A DNA stretch of 64,000 bases from Candidatus Methanomethylicaceae archaeon (GCA_026414165.1 JAOAJN010000003.1:1-64000), one strand, 5' to 3'; counted from the first letter of the stretch, positions 36,078 through 45,506 are shown. Translations and numbers: made by a program. Notes: generated by a model from the sequence alone, not told the origin.

Positions 36078-37124
36078 CTACTGGTAAACACCATACTTTT
36101 TGACGGCTTCTACCATGGCTAAAATATTCTCCTGAGGCACTGCCGCAGGGACTATGCATCCAGAGGCCAACACAAACCCACCACCAGTCATTGCCTTCTC
36201 CAAAGCTATTTTACATTCCGCCTCAACATCTCCTGGCGTCTTTTGTAGCAGCGTGACTCCTGGGCTGATGTTTCCCATTATGCAGACTCTATTTCCAATA
36301 AGCGATTTTGCCCTTGCAAGGTCTACCTTTTCATCCACACTTATGGCATCTGCACCAGTATTTGCCATAACCTCTAGTCTGTCGTTAACGTTTCCGCAAA
36401 TATGTAGAAAGACCTTCGTGCCCATCCTCTTTATTGCTCGTATCTCCCTTCTCAAGTAGGGAAATACGAACTCTTCGAATGCCTTCTTTGAAATCATGTC
36501 CCCAGAAGATGTCGGATCCGAGACCCATATGAGGTCTGCTCCAGCTTCAACAACAGCCTCTCCATAAACTATAAGGCTCTCTGTGGCGATCTCTATTAGT
36601 TCTTTTAGTTGGTCAGGGTTCTTTTTCATATCCAGCAATGCCCTCTCTGTACCACGCATCATACAAGTGTGCCTCCAACATGCCTGAACATAGCCCATCA
36701 CGGGTATGACCCCACCAACAGCCTCCTTCATTCTAGAGATGCCCTTCAGTATCATCGGTAAGCGACCATCCTTTCTCGGATGCGGGATCTTTAGCCTAGG
36801 CAGATCCTTAGAGTAGTCATTCACCGCAGGTACATCTACGGAGGGAGGTGCATCAATAGGTATCTTGAGCACACTTCCCATAGCCTCAGACTCTGCATGT
36901 ACAGCCAGAAGATCCAACACCATGTCGTAGCCAAACTTTCGTACCGCGTAAAGTTGTGAATAAACATACTTCTCCGTATTTGTCATGACTTCAGAGAACT
37001 TATACCCAGCTTGACGGACGCACCATTCCCTCACGAATGGGGTTACAGGAACGCGATCTGGTTTTTTGAGCTCAAAAGCAGCCATAAGACGGTCGTAAGG
37101 AGTCATTTCCTCTCTTTGAGACAT
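36078..37124 (-). CDS. MtaA/MtbA-like URO-D-fold methyltransferase
   Basis: FLHICGNVNDRL gives the His-x-Cys zinc ligands and LASGCIVP the third; TPYDRLMAAFELKKPDRVPV is the family opening. Such proteins either demethylate a substrate onto the corrinoid protein (MtoB-type) or move the methyl on to a thiol or folate (MtaA-type); sequence alone does not tell. It is 11 bases before the corrinoid gene. It has its own TATA-like element (37181-37190). It differs well from the other copy at 27851. Confidence 0.88.
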   Translation of the reverse strand: MSQREEMTPYDRLMAAFELKKPDRVPVTPFVREWCVRQAGYKFSEVMTNTEKYVYSQLYAVRKFGYDMVLDLLAVHAESEAMGSVLKIPIDAPPSVDVPAVNDYSKDLPRLKIPHPRKDGRLPMILKGISRMKEAVGGVIPVMGYVQACWRHTCMMRGTERALLDMKKNPDQLKELIEIATESLIVYGEAVVEAGADLIWVSDPTSSGDMISKKAFEEFVFPYLRREIRAIKRMGTKVFLHICGNVNDRLEVMANTGADAISVDEKVDLARAKSLIGNRVCIMGNISPGVTLLQKTPGDVEAECKIALEKAMTGGGFVLASGCIVPAAVPQENILAMVEAVKKYGVYQ

Positions 37125-37180
37125 CTTGCTTCCCGTATTTTATTTTAGCATAATTTATTTTTAAGGCTTGTTAGATATTC

Positions 37181-37190
37181 TTATATAAAA
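37181..37190 (-). promoter_or_regulatory. TATA box of the methyltransferase-corrinoid genes
   Basis: Minus-strand TTTTATATAA about 60 nt before ATG 37124, giving a leader of roughly 35 nt. It suggests the methyltransferase, corrinoid and ABC genes can be transcribed separately from the aldehyde oxidoreductase pair. Confidence 0.4.
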
Positions 37191-37241
37191 ATCAAATAAG
37201 CAAATTATATCAATAAATTATCCATTTTATTTTTATTGCGT

Positions 37242-37517
37242 TCATCCACCATCTACCATTGGTAGGATGCTTATCTCCTCTCCGCCCATAAGTACTTCTG
37301 ACGAGATTGGTATAGGAGCCCGACCGTTGACTAACACTATGACAGCTGCCTTTTCTGTTTGCAGATTTTCCAATAATGGCTTAAGCTTCTCGAAGCGTCC
37401 GACAAGTTTTTTTAAAAAAAGAGGAAGCGGTGTGGGCCCTTCAATTTCGAGTTCCGCCAAGGATGTCCCCGCTGCATCTCTGATGTCTTGGTAGAACTTT
37501 ACACTCACCTTTCCCAT
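37242..37517 (-). CDS. MoaD/ThiS-like ubiquitin-fold sulfur carrier
   Basis: 91 aa, beta-grasp protein ending ISILPMVDGG, the GG tail that MoaD and ThiS use for thiocarboxylate formation. GGEEISILP is the family motif. It begins ten bases after the aldehyde oxidoreductase stop, so it probably supplies sulfur for the tungstopterin of that enzyme. ATG 37517 follows GGGGTTTGCT. Confidence 0.88.
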   Translation of the reverse strand: MGKVSVKFYQDIRDAAGTSLAELEIEGPTPLPLFLKKLVGRFEKLKPLLENLQTEKAAVIVLVNGRAPIPISSEVLMGGEEISILPMVDGG

Positions 37518-37527
37518 AGCAAACCCC

Positions 37528-39378
37528 TTAGCGCAATCTTCCCATCTTTTCTAAGTCATCAGCAATATCCTTTAGACCCAACTCTTCAAGCTTACCCCTT
37601 GTGGGCAGACCTGTTGCAACATCCCATCCTCTGGCTTGGTAGTATTCATCAAGCAGAGGCTCTAGTTCGAATTTCTGCCCTTTTGATGGTCCGTCGGGTA
37701 TTGGCTCCTTGAGGAAGCGGGCAGGCAGAGTGTCGTGCCTTCTGTCAAAGCCTTCCCTGACGTTAAAGGCTTTCTCGACGTTCCAGACCCTTTCTCCTAT
37801 CTTGAGAGCTGATTCGAACCCTCCGAAATCTACTCCTGTAGCAGCCACAACTATTTTCGTTAATAGGTCGGGCTTATGCCATTCGGATCTAGTCGGGAAT
37901 GTGCACCATATGCAGCACTCGCCCCATGTGAGACGGTCTTGGTTGAACTTTGTGAGTTTGCCCTTGCCCTCAAGAGTATAACGATCCACCGGAGTGGGAA
38001 GTCCAAAGACTTCCTGAGTGCCGTAGCCCAGGGCATGGCTACCACCTATGTTTGAGGTAACCATACCTAAACCATGCGCCTTTACGGGACGAGGATCGTA
38101 AGCTGGTAGCTCGAGACCCTTTATGTGAGGGGCAAACTCCTCTGATCCCTTTCCAATCTTCTCTGAGGCGACCTTTACGCCCTCTGCCAAGAGATCTCCG
38201 AACCCTTCCCTGAATGCTATCTTCTTTATGAGCTTCATCATTACTTCCTCATCACGCCACCTGAGCACCATTCCGTCAGTGTCTTTAGTAGTTATTATGC
38301 CCCTCTCAAAGGCCTCTATCGCAAATCCTATGGTGATCCCTGCGGAGATTGTGTCTATGCCATATAGATCAGCAAGTTGGTTCGCCGCTATTGTTGCATC
38401 CAAGTTTGAGATATCCAGCAAACCACCAAAGGTACAGAATGTCTCATATTCCGGTCCATCGACCCATGCCCCTGCATAAGGGCCCTCTTTAACGTAGGTG
38501 AACTTCCAGCAGTTTATGATGCAGTTCGGGCACCCTGCATTTCTTATGGTTTTCCTTACCCGTCCTTCACCATTTAATTTCTCATGATCGGGGAAATAGG
38601 TGCTCCTGAAGTTCTTGTATGGATAGTCGCCTATTTGGTTTATGAGCGTATGTATAGCAGCAGTGCCATATCTTTGCATCCTCTTGGTGCCGTGGGCTGC
38701 GGAGAGTTGGTTGATCTGCTCCTTGACAAGCTCTTTAAGGACATCCTCATTCGCTATTGGTATAGGCTTGTCTCCATAGACTGCTACGGCCTTCAGGTTC
38801 TTCGCGCCCATTATAGCACCCATTCCGCCTCTGCCAAGCTGTCTTGTGCCACATTGAACGATTGCATACTTTACAAGTCGCTCCCCTGCAGGACCTATGA
38901 CTGCAGTCTCTACTCGTGGATTTCGTATCAAGTGGTTTTTGATGATGTATTCAGCCAAGTCGGTGGTTGTGCCCCATAAGGAAGAAGCATCCCCGAATTC
39001 CACATCTCCATTTTCAATGTAAATATAAGTGGGACTTTCAGCCTTGCCCTCAATTATAAGAAAATCGTATCCAGAGCGTTTCAGCATAATCCCAAGGTTG
39101 CTGACGCAACGTGATCGAAAATATGTGCCTGTAGCAGGAGATTTTGTTGTGACGACCCATCCGCTGGAGCAAGCTTGAACAGGAAGACCCGTGAGGGGTC
39201 CAGTGCCCCAAACCATCTTGTTATCTGGTGACAAGGGATCTGTACCAGGAGTCATGATATCATAAAGAAGTCTTGCAGCGATGCCGCGTCCTCCAAGGTA
39301 TTTCCTTATGTAATCTTCTGGCAGTGGGGACTCTGAGACTTTTTTTTCTGTGAGGTTCACTCTTAAGATTTTACCCAT
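37528..39378 (-). CDS. aor: Aldehyde ferredoxin oxidoreductase (tungsten)
   Basis: Oxidises aldehydes to acids with ferredoxin. The N-terminal domain begins GKILRVNLTEKKVSESPLPE; SPATGTYFRSRC and GRGGMGAIMGAKNLKA bind the pterin; CPNCIINC (near 288) and the later Cys in GECCIWC are the 4Fe-4S ligands. About 616 aa, normal. The start is ATG 39378 with AAGGTG five bases upstream, not the ATG 15 bases before. Followed by a MoaD-like gene. The substrate among AOR, FOR and GAPOR types is undetermined. Confidence 0.92.
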   Translation of the reverse strand: MGKILRVNLTEKKVSESPLPEDYIRKYLGGRGIAARLLYDIMTPGTDPLSPDNKMVWGTGPLTGLPVQACSSGWVVTTKSPATGTYFRSRCVSNLGIMLKRSGYDFLIIEGKAESPTYIYIENGDVEFGDASSLWGTTTDLAEYIIKNHLIRNPRVETAVIGPAGERLVKYAIVQCGTRQLGRGGMGAIMGAKNLKAVAVYGDKPIPIANEDVLKELVKEQINQLSAAHGTKRMQRYGTAAIHTLINQIGDYPYKNFRSTYFPDHEKLNGEGRVRKTIRNAGCPNCIINCWKFTYVKEGPYAGAWVDGPEYETFCTFGGLLDISNLDATIAANQLADLYGIDTISAGITIGFAIEAFERGIITTKDTDGMVLRWRDEEVMMKLIKKIAFREGFGDLLAEGVKVASEKIGKGSEEFAPHIKGLELPAYDPRPVKAHGLGMVTSNIGGSHALGYGTQEVFGLPTPVDRYTLEGKGKLTKFNQDRLTWGECCIWCTFPTRSEWHKPDLLTKIVVAATGVDFGGFESALKIGERVWNVEKAFNVREGFDRRHDTLPARFLKEPIPDGPSKGQKFELEPLLDEYYQARGWDVATGLPTRGKLEELGLKDIADDLEKMGRLR

Positions 39379-39472
39379 GTATGCACCTTGCATTGTCTAT
39401 CCCAATAGTTATAGGCTTTGACATTATTTAAGTTTTATTTTTACTAAAAATGCTTGAAATTTAAAAGATATT

Positions 39473-39480
39473 TTTATAAA
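39473..39480 (+). promoter_or_regulatory. TATA box of the ureohydrolase-like gene
   Basis: TTTATAAA centred 26 nt before ATG 39503: textbook spacing for a leaderless transcript. Confidence 0.55.
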
Positions 39481-39502
39481 TGTATTATTTGTATTTACAG
39501 TT

Positions 39503-40723
39503 ATGGTCTGGTCTGCATTCGGCGCATTGTTTGACCCTGACGAGGGCAGAGATTCAATTCAAAGAAAGATAGAAGAGGTAATTAAAGGTATAAGACCAGC
39601 AAATCCATACAGGGCGGTGCTTTGCTCTGAAGAGGTTGTAGGGTTGAATATCAGAGATTGCGGGGAGGTTCCGATAGAGAGCTGGCTTTCTATATATCCA
39701 GTTCAGGATGACCTTTTCATGCTCACGAGTGCCAATTTCGGGATCTTCCTAGATTCTGATGGGTGCAGAGAGTATAAGGAGAAAGTGAGGGAGTATGCAA
39801 GAGGATTGGAAAGACCACTAATGATAGGGGGCGATCATAGTCTTACGGGCGGGGTCGTTGAAGCTTTAATTGATAAGTACGAAGATTTGCTACTAGTTGT
39901 ACTTGATTCCCATTTTGACGGTATACCCTCGCCGATAAGGAACGAATTGATCGGATATATGATGGAGAGCAGACCAGATTATGAAAGGTTCGGATACAAG
40001 CCTTCTGATTATGTATTCAGTTCTGCGGGTAGGAAAAATAGCTACAATGGGGGATCATTCCTCTACCACTTAATTAACGAAGGCATAATAAATGCTGAAA
40101 ATGTTGTAGTCTTCGGCCCTTTGGACTATCCGACCGAGAAAATGGAGAGGATCCAGGATCATCGAGTGAAAGAATTTGTTCAGACATATAAAGCTCTAGA
40201 GAATGAGGGTGTCAAGATCGTTCATAGGGGAATAATAGATTCTCTTGGTCTCGAGAAGGTCATCAATGATTGCGTGGGTCCAAAATTTGCAGCCAGTAAC
40301 ATTTACATATCAGTTGATTTAGACATCGGCTCAAGATCGGCGCTAATGGGAGCTAAATTCACAGACATAGAGGGCCTTAAGGAGGCAAGCATTTACATGT
40401 TATTAAGAGCGCTATACAAAAACGCGAGTAACATAATAGGTTTAGATCTCATGGAGATAGATCCTTGGAGGGCAGGTCTCATCAGAGACGGTGTAAAGGA
40501 TAGAACTTACAACATCTGTGGCAACATAATAAGAATACTAACTGATGGCAACATATATCTACAAAAAAGGTACAAGGAAGTTTTAGAAAAAATTTCTCCC
40601 AAGACTATGCTCAAAGAAATTGGTGATAAAAAATTGCTTGATGAGCTTATCAATATGGGATTCCTTGAATTATCTGGAAAATATTTGAATGTGCTTTATG
40701 ATGGTGAAGTCTTATCCTCATAA
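39503..40723 (+). CDS. Divergent arginase/agmatinase-fold protein with C-terminal extension
   Basis: The ureohydrolase metal ligands are all kept: GGDHS (near 111), DSHFD (near 134-138) and the DLD of SVDLDIGS (near 274). The Asp-Pro that normally follows (SxDxDxxDP) is replaced by GSRS. It has an extra N-terminal region of about 105 residues and a C-terminal tail of about 60 that looks like a small helical domain. At 406 aa it is about 100 longer than agmatinase. Substrate unknown; formimidoylglutamase-like or other guanidino compounds are possible. A canonical agmatinase is encoded at 50525. Confidence 0.72.
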   Translation: MVWSAFGALFDPDEGRDSIQRKIEEVIKGIRPANPYRAVLCSEEVVGLNIRDCGEVPIESWLSIYPVQDDLFMLTSANFGIFLDSDGCREYKEKVREYARGLERPLMIGGDHSLTGGVVEALIDKYEDLLLVVLDSHFDGIPSPIRNELIGYMMESRPDYERFGYKPSDYVFSSAGRKNSYNGGSFLYHLINEGIINAENVVVFGPLDYPTEKMERIQDHRVKEFVQTYKALENEGVKIVHRGIIDSLGLEKVINDCVGPKFAASNIYISVDLDIGSRSALMGAKFTDIEGLKEASIYMLLRALYKNASNIIGLDLMEIDPWRAGLIRDGVKDRTYNICGNIIRILTDGNIYLQKRYKEVLEKISPKTMLKEIGDKKLLDELINMGFLELSGKYLNVLYDGEVLSS

Positions 40724-40791
40724 TAAAAAGGGTCTGGATATTTGAAAGTTATTTGAAAAACTGAGTTGGTGAAAAAGAAAAAAAAGAGGAA

Positions 40792-40947
40792 TTATGCGTA
40801 AGAGACTACAAAGTCCTTAAAGACCTGCGAAGGTAGGAGCTTAGTGTTGTGAGATCCACAATTAGGACATTTTATCGAGGATGATATTTTGTTAGAGACC
40901 CAAGTGTGTCTGCAATCTCTACACTTTATTTTGTATTCAAAAGGCAT
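40792..40947 (-). CDS. 51-aa zinc-ribbon protein
   Basis: MPFEYKIKCRDCRHTW opens the protein; CRDC and CPNC make a CxxC...CxxC zinc ribbon of rubredoxin/FYDLN type. GAGGTGG precedes ATG 40947 by five bases and overlaps the end of the HdrD-like gene, so it is the third gene of the operon 43844-40792. It may deliver electrons or assist maturation for the dehydrogenase; unproven. Confidence 0.75.
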   Translation of the reverse strand: MPFEYKIKCRDCRHTWVSNKISSSIKCPNCGSHNTKLLPSQVFKDFVVSYA

Positions 40948-40957
40948 GCAATCCACC

Positions 40958-42286
40958 TCATTTCATAGATCTTTCAAGTAGTTGCAGGATGTCTCCGATC
41001 TCAAGACCGAATTTTCCAGATTCTTCGTTGCGTCTAAGATTTAGCACACAGAAAGGACAAGCGCTGGATACATATGATGCGCCCACCAGTTTCGCTTCCT
41101 TGAGTCTTTCCGTGGCTGCAAAATTGGCAAGCTCAGGGTAGGCAGACATTACGCCCGCACCCGCACCACAACACCATGCATGGTGCGCAGTCCTCTCAAA
41201 TTCTACAAACTTTAACTCCGGTATGTTAGAGAGGATATCTCTGGGCTCATCGAACACTCCGACATGGCGACCCAAGTGGCACGGATCGTGGTATGTTACC
41301 ACTTTATCGGTAGCTCTGCTCTTTGGTTTAAGCCTGCCGCTACTCAAGTACTCGCTGAATAGTTGTGAAGAGTGCAATACCTCAAATGAGGGCTTAGAAC
41401 CACCGAACTTTCTGTATCCTTCGTGAAACTGTCGGAAGCAGCCAGCGCAAGAAGTTATCAGTCGCGTTATTCCGAGGTCTTCTATTTTGGCGATGTTGTG
41501 TTCATATGTCTCCTTAGCCTCTTCCCATAGACCAGTCATGTATAAAGGAGAACCGCAGCACCACTCGTCCCCCCCGAGTATTGTAAAGTCAGCGTTGGCT
41601 GCCGAAAGAAGAGAGACTGTGGCCTCACAAACATCCGGAGTTCTGTATGGACCCGTGCATCCTGCGAAGTACAAAATCTCTGCACCCTTCTTCTGGGGGG
41701 CCACGCTCTTCTTCAACCAAGCAAATCTTTTCTCTGGCGGTTCAGCGTAGGGGTTGTGGTACTCTTTTATATAGTTTGCAAACTTCTTGTGTGCGGCAGG
41801 GGGCGCTATGCCCATCTTAACGAAGGTCCTTCTGAGAGCCATTACGGATACTACTGGGTCGCTCCCAATTCCCATACTGCACTGCAAAGTGCAGTTTCCG
41901 CAAAGGTTGCAGAAGTATGCAACATCCACGAGTTCTGGCGTCGGCTTTATGAAGCCCTGCAAAAGACCCAAAACAGTCATATGCTTCCCTTGTCCTCTGT
42001 ACGCCGCCTGCCTGTAGTGTGCAGGGTATGTGGCAGTTGGGCAGTTCATAGCCCAATTCGCCATTGAGGACATTTCACACTGCCCACAGACCCAGCATCG
42101 GACAGCCTCAAATTTGGCTGCTGCGAGATCCGGGTACTCGTTATCCTTGGGGAAGGCTATATTCACCCATTCACGAGGCGTTTTATCCAGACTGGCGTGT
42201 GTTATGAACGGTACAAATTCTATGTTTTTATATATTAAGGGTATTTTTCTCTCTACCTCAGTCACTTGAACCACCCACCTACCCAT
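40958..42286 (-). CDS. HdrD/GlcF-like Fe-S subunit with CCG domains
   Basis: Two 4Fe-4S motifs in the N-terminal half (CWVCGQCEMSS with NCPTA, and CNLCGNCTLQCSMG) and two CCG domains (YFAGCTGPYR with WCCGSP; SCAGCFRQF with WCCGAGAG). This is the electron-accepting subunit paired with FAD-dependent 2-hydroxyacid dehydrogenases (GlcDF type) and also the HdrD fold. It overlaps the FAD gene by eight bases. A GTG at codon 8, preceded by GGTGG, is an alternative start. Confidence 0.87.
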   Translation of the reverse strand: MGRWVVQVTEVERKIPLIYKNIEFVPFITHASLDKTPREWVNIAFPKDNEYPDLAAAKFEAVRCWVCGQCEMSSMANWAMNCPTATYPAHYRQAAYRGQGKHMTVLGLLQGFIKPTPELVDVAYFCNLCGNCTLQCSMGIGSDPVVSVMALRRTFVKMGIAPPAAHKKFANYIKEYHNPYAEPPEKRFAWLKKSVAPQKKGAEILYFAGCTGPYRTPDVCEATVSLLSAANADFTILGGDEWCCGSPLYMTGLWEEAKETYEHNIAKIEDLGITRLITSCAGCFRQFHEGYRKFGGSKPSFEVLHSSQLFSEYLSSGRLKPKSRATDKVVTYHDPCHLGRHVGVFDEPRDILSNIPELKFVEFERTAHHAWCCGAGAGVMSAYPELANFAATERLKEAKLVGASYVSSACPFCVLNLRRNEESGKFGLEIGDILQLLERSMK

Positions 42287-43844
42287 ACTCGAAGGGTATG
42301 TTGAACCCTAGCCATGGAGCCATAATATTGTTTGGATCAACGGCACGTTTGATCCTCTGATATAGTTCAAAGAAGCCAGGGTCCATGTGCTGCGAAACCA
42401 CTTTTGCACCAAGACCGAAGCACCTTGCAGGAACGAATCCGCCCTCACGTATGACCCTTGGGATGACCTCCCCGAAGAATGCGGCATATTTCTTAACACC
42501 CTCGCCGTCGCCACGCTCGATTGGGACCATGTACCTCACATGGGAAACCCTTCCCTCGTTTATAGGTATCACATGTAGTGCTGGAACAAGTCCGTGCTTT
42601 CTGCCAACGCTCCAAGTTATATCATGAAGTTTGGGAAGGGCGCTGTTTCCCACGCTTCCGTAGAAGCTCCATATATGCCCTGGGACCCAACCGCAGTACC
42701 TTATGCGCTGGTTACCAGGTTCGCCTTCGCCTATGCCACCGTACATTTTTATTGATGCTTCTATCTCCCCGAACTTTATGCCCGGGCAGTTATCAGGAGT
42801 CAACTCAGTAACCTCAGGGTGCGATGAGAGGTAGGCAGACCAGTATTTCTCCCAGAGCTTAGCCTCGTCCTCTGACTGGTAGTGTGGGGTGCAAGCGAGC
42901 ATGTAGAAATACTGCGTACCTTCGCCTGGGAAGCCATAGTATTCCCGCATTTTGACTATATCATCATCAGTCAAGTCGTAGAGCTTCTTTTTCTGGTCGA
43001 AGCCCCAATACGGCGCTATATTAGTCCCGTGAAGTACAAATAGTAACCAGTGACCTCCTGAGGTATTAGGTGCCAATTTTGTATACATAACCTTTGAAAG
43101 ATTCTTTGCTAGCTCATCACACTTTTTAATTCCCAGAAACTTGACGGTCAGTGCTTTTGGTTTTGGCCATAGTTTTATCGCTGCCTTTGTGACTACCCCA
43201 AGGGTACCAAGCGCTCCGACAAAGATCCTAGTCAGTTGTGGACCAAAGCCCAGATCAAATGTGTATTTACATGAAGATATGGGTAAACTCCAAGACCCAG
43301 TATGTGCAATCTCTCCAGTGGGCAGGACTGCCTCCAGTGCCATTATTGCTTCTTGATTTCCATCACTTACCGAAGTCATATTCATGCCTATGCCCTTAAA
43401 CAGGAAGTTGGCAACTATGGAGGTGTTCGGAGGGGCAGTAGTGGTCGGAATTACTAGATCGATATTCTTCGAACGCAAATATCTGTAGAACTGATTGAAG
43501 GTTACACCTGCATCTATAACGGCATATCCTTCCTCAACATTAACCTCATGGATTCTGTTCATTCTAACTGTTTGGAGCAGTATGCCGCTGTAACAGGGGA
43601 GTTTGTAGGAGTACGCACTAGCCACATGCACAGGTACCTTATATCGGTTTGCCATAAGGATAATGTCTTGAACCTCGAATTCATTTGCAGGTCTTACGAT
43701 GTAGTCGGGCATCTTTGGCGGTTTGCCCGGAAATATTTGGAGCCAAGCATCATATACCTCTGCGAAGATTCTGCCTGGATCAGATATCACGTTTGCAGGA
43801 CCAACGATAGCCTCTAACTCCTTAAGAACCAATTCGTTTGGCAT
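42279..43844 (-). CDS. FAD-linked oxidase/dehydrogenase (GlcD / vanillyl-alcohol oxidase family)
   Basis: PDYIVRPANEFEVQDIILMA opens the FAD-binding PCMH domain; GALGTLGVVTKAAIKLWPKP is its last strand; a C-terminal FAD-oxidase domain follows. Paired with the HdrD-like subunit it should oxidise a 2-hydroxyacid (lactate, glycolate) or an aromatic alcohol and pass electrons to Fe-S clusters. I begin at ATG 43844; 17 more in-frame residues upstream look non-coding. About 521 aa. The substrate is unresolved. Confidence 0.87.
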   Translation of the reverse strand: MPNELVLKELEAIVGPANVISDPGRIFAEVYDAWLQIFPGKPPKMPDYIVRPANEFEVQDIILMANRYKVPVHVASAYSYKLPCYSGILLQTVRMNRIHEVNVEEGYAVIDAGVTFNQFYRYLRSKNIDLVIPTTTAPPNTSIVANFLFKGIGMNMTSVSDGNQEAIMALEAVLPTGEIAHTGSWSLPISSCKYTFDLGFGPQLTRIFVGALGTLGVVTKAAIKLWPKPKALTVKFLGIKKCDELAKNLSKVMYTKLAPNTSGGHWLLFVLHGTNIAPYWGFDQKKKLYDLTDDDIVKMREYYGFPGEGTQYFYMLACTPHYQSEDEAKLWEKYWSAYLSSHPEVTELTPDNCPGIKFGEIEASIKMYGGIGEGEPGNQRIRYCGWVPGHIWSFYGSVGNSALPKLHDITWSVGRKHGLVPALHVIPINEGRVSHVRYMVPIERGDGEGVKKYAAFFGEVIPRVIREGGFVPARCFGLGAKVVSQHMDPGFFELYQRIKRAVDPNNIMAPWLGFNIPFEYG

Positions 43845-43995
43845 TAAGATCGCCGTCCTATCCAATAGTTTAATATTTCTTTTTATAAATAACACTTACC
43901 ATTTACTAATTATATTATTACATTATTTTTGGATTTTAAGAGGTAAGAAAACATTAAATACTGAACTAGCATATCTTTTGAACATATTTAAGGTG

Positions 43996-44886
43996 ATGAA
44001 GTTGGAGGAACAGTTGGTTTACATAGATGGAAGTTTCTTTCCAAGGTCTAAGGCTTTTGTCTCGGTGTTCGACCATGGTTTCTTGTATGGAGATGGCGTA
44101 TTTGAGGGAATAAGGGCATACAACGGATACGTCTTCAAACTGAAGGAGCATATTGACAGACTTTACGCATCGGCGCACACACTAAAGTTGAATATACCCA
44201 TGACAAAGGAAGAGCTCTCTAGGGCAGTCGTGGAGACCCTTAAGAAGAACTCTCTGAAGGAGGGGTATGTGAGGCTCATTGTAACGAGAGGCGAAGGAGA
44301 TCTGGGACTCGACCCGAGGAAGTGTAAAAAACCCAGCGTCATAATCATTGCAGGTAGCATAGCGCTACTTCCGAAGGAAGTGTGCGAGAAGGGCATAAGA
44401 GCCATAATCAGCTGGGTCAGAAGAGATCCCATAGATGCAACTTCGCATGAAGTAAAGTCCTTAAATTATTTGAATAGCATATTGGCAAAGCTCGAGGCAA
44501 ACACCTACAACGCCGATGAAGCGATATTGCTGACCCCAAGTGGTTACGTCTGTGAGGGGACCGCAGAGAACATATTCTTAGTCAAAAATGGCGAGATCCT
44601 AACACCACCGACCTACACCGGAGCACTCCCAGGCATAACACGACAAGTAATCATGGAGATAGCAAAGAAGAATGGGCTTAAAATCAATGAGAGGTTAATC
44701 ACGGTTCACGAATTATTCAACGCTGATGAGATATTCTTTACTGGCACTGGTGCCGAGATAATACCCGTAGTGGAAGTAAATGGTAGGACCATAGGGGACG
44801 GGAAGCCAGGGAAGATCACTCATCTCATTAGGGAAGAGTTTCAGAAGTACACCGCCGATCCTTCGAATGGTGTTCCCATAATCTAA
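43996..44886 (+). CDS. ilvE: Branched-chain amino acid aminotransferase
   Basis: PLP fold class IV. YIDGSFFPRSKAFVSVFDHG and LYGDGVFEGIRAYNG form the N-terminal domain; HEVKSLNYLNSILAK holds the PLP lysine; EGTAENIFLV and GALPGITRQ bind the cofactor phosphate. 296 aa is standard. The upstream open frame to 43723 is the shadow of the FAD gene. The start AAGGTGATG suggests a leaderless or very short leader transcript. Confidence 0.92.
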   Translation: MKLEEQLVYIDGSFFPRSKAFVSVFDHGFLYGDGVFEGIRAYNGYVFKLKEHIDRLYASAHTLKLNIPMTKEELSRAVVETLKKNSLKEGYVRLIVTRGEGDLGLDPRKCKKPSVIIIAGSIALLPKEVCEKGIRAIISWVRRDPIDATSHEVKSLNYLNSILAKLEANTYNADEAILLTPSGYVCEGTAENIFLVKNGEILTPPTYTGALPGITRQVIMEIAKKNGLKINERLITVHELFNADEIFFTGTGAEIIPVVEVNGRTIGDGKPGKITHLIREEFQKYTADPSNGVPII

Positions 44887-44891
44887 ATCAG

Positions 44892-45449
44892 CTAAGCCTT
44901 CCACCAGTCAAACATATAGTAAATAACCTTTTTTTGGACCTCGTCAAAGGTTGCAAGGACGAACTTTTTTCTGACAGTATGGGAAAGTCTGCCCGCCCGG
45001 ACGATCTCTATAGGGTCAATCTCTGCAGAATTGGGCAAGACATGTATTATGAACGGGGCGTGATCTATGCCAGGACCGTACTGGTATACGGCAAAGTCGG
45101 CACCAAATTTCAGAGCAGGTCTCACGACGTAGCCTTTATCCCTTAGATCTTTGTATACAGCATAGAGCTCATTAAAGAGGCGATATTGTTTCTTTGATAA
45201 TCTTAAAAGCTGTTCTCTGGTGAGGATCTTTTTGCCCATTTTTACCTTTATTAGTCCCTTCTCTAGGAGATAATTTGCCTCGAGTAATGAGAGTTCGAGA
45301 TAGCTGTTAATCTCCGATGCGTCTTTTGGTTTGGAAACATTTATGGGTTTGCCATAAAAGCCAGACCTGTAGAGTTTGCCGCTGTCTTCCTTGGACCAAA
45401 CCAATACCCTAGAGCCGTGAAGACTGGCTTCGACTTGGTTGCTATCCAT
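44892..45449 (-). CDS. endA: tRNA-splicing endonuclease
   Basis: Removes introns at bulge-helix-bulge sites in pre-tRNA and rRNA. The catalytic triad is present: Tyr in YQYGPGIDHAPF, His in the adjacent HAPFIIHV, and Lys in HTVRKKFVLATF. 185 aa is the size of the homotetrameric (alpha4) enzyme. An archaeal marker. Convergent with ilvE, with five bases between the genes. Confidence 0.93.
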   Translation of the reverse strand: MDSNQVEASLHGSRVLVWSKEDSGKLYRSGFYGKPINVSKPKDASEINSYLELSLLEANYLLEKGLIKVKMGKKILTREQLLRLSKKQYRLFNELYAVYKDLRDKGYVVRPALKFGADFAVYQYGPGIDHAPFIIHVLPNSAEIDPIEIVRAGRLSHTVRKKFVLATFDEVQKKVIYYMFDWWKA

Positions 45450-45506
45450 ATCTAGTACCCCAAATTTTAAAAAGGTAAGTTTTTAAAAGAACTTAGATTT
45501 GCCCAA

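Noticed and set aside
43723-43995. N-terminal extension of IlvE
   Set aside because: The extension overlaps the FAD gene on the other strand and does not resemble any aminotransferase.
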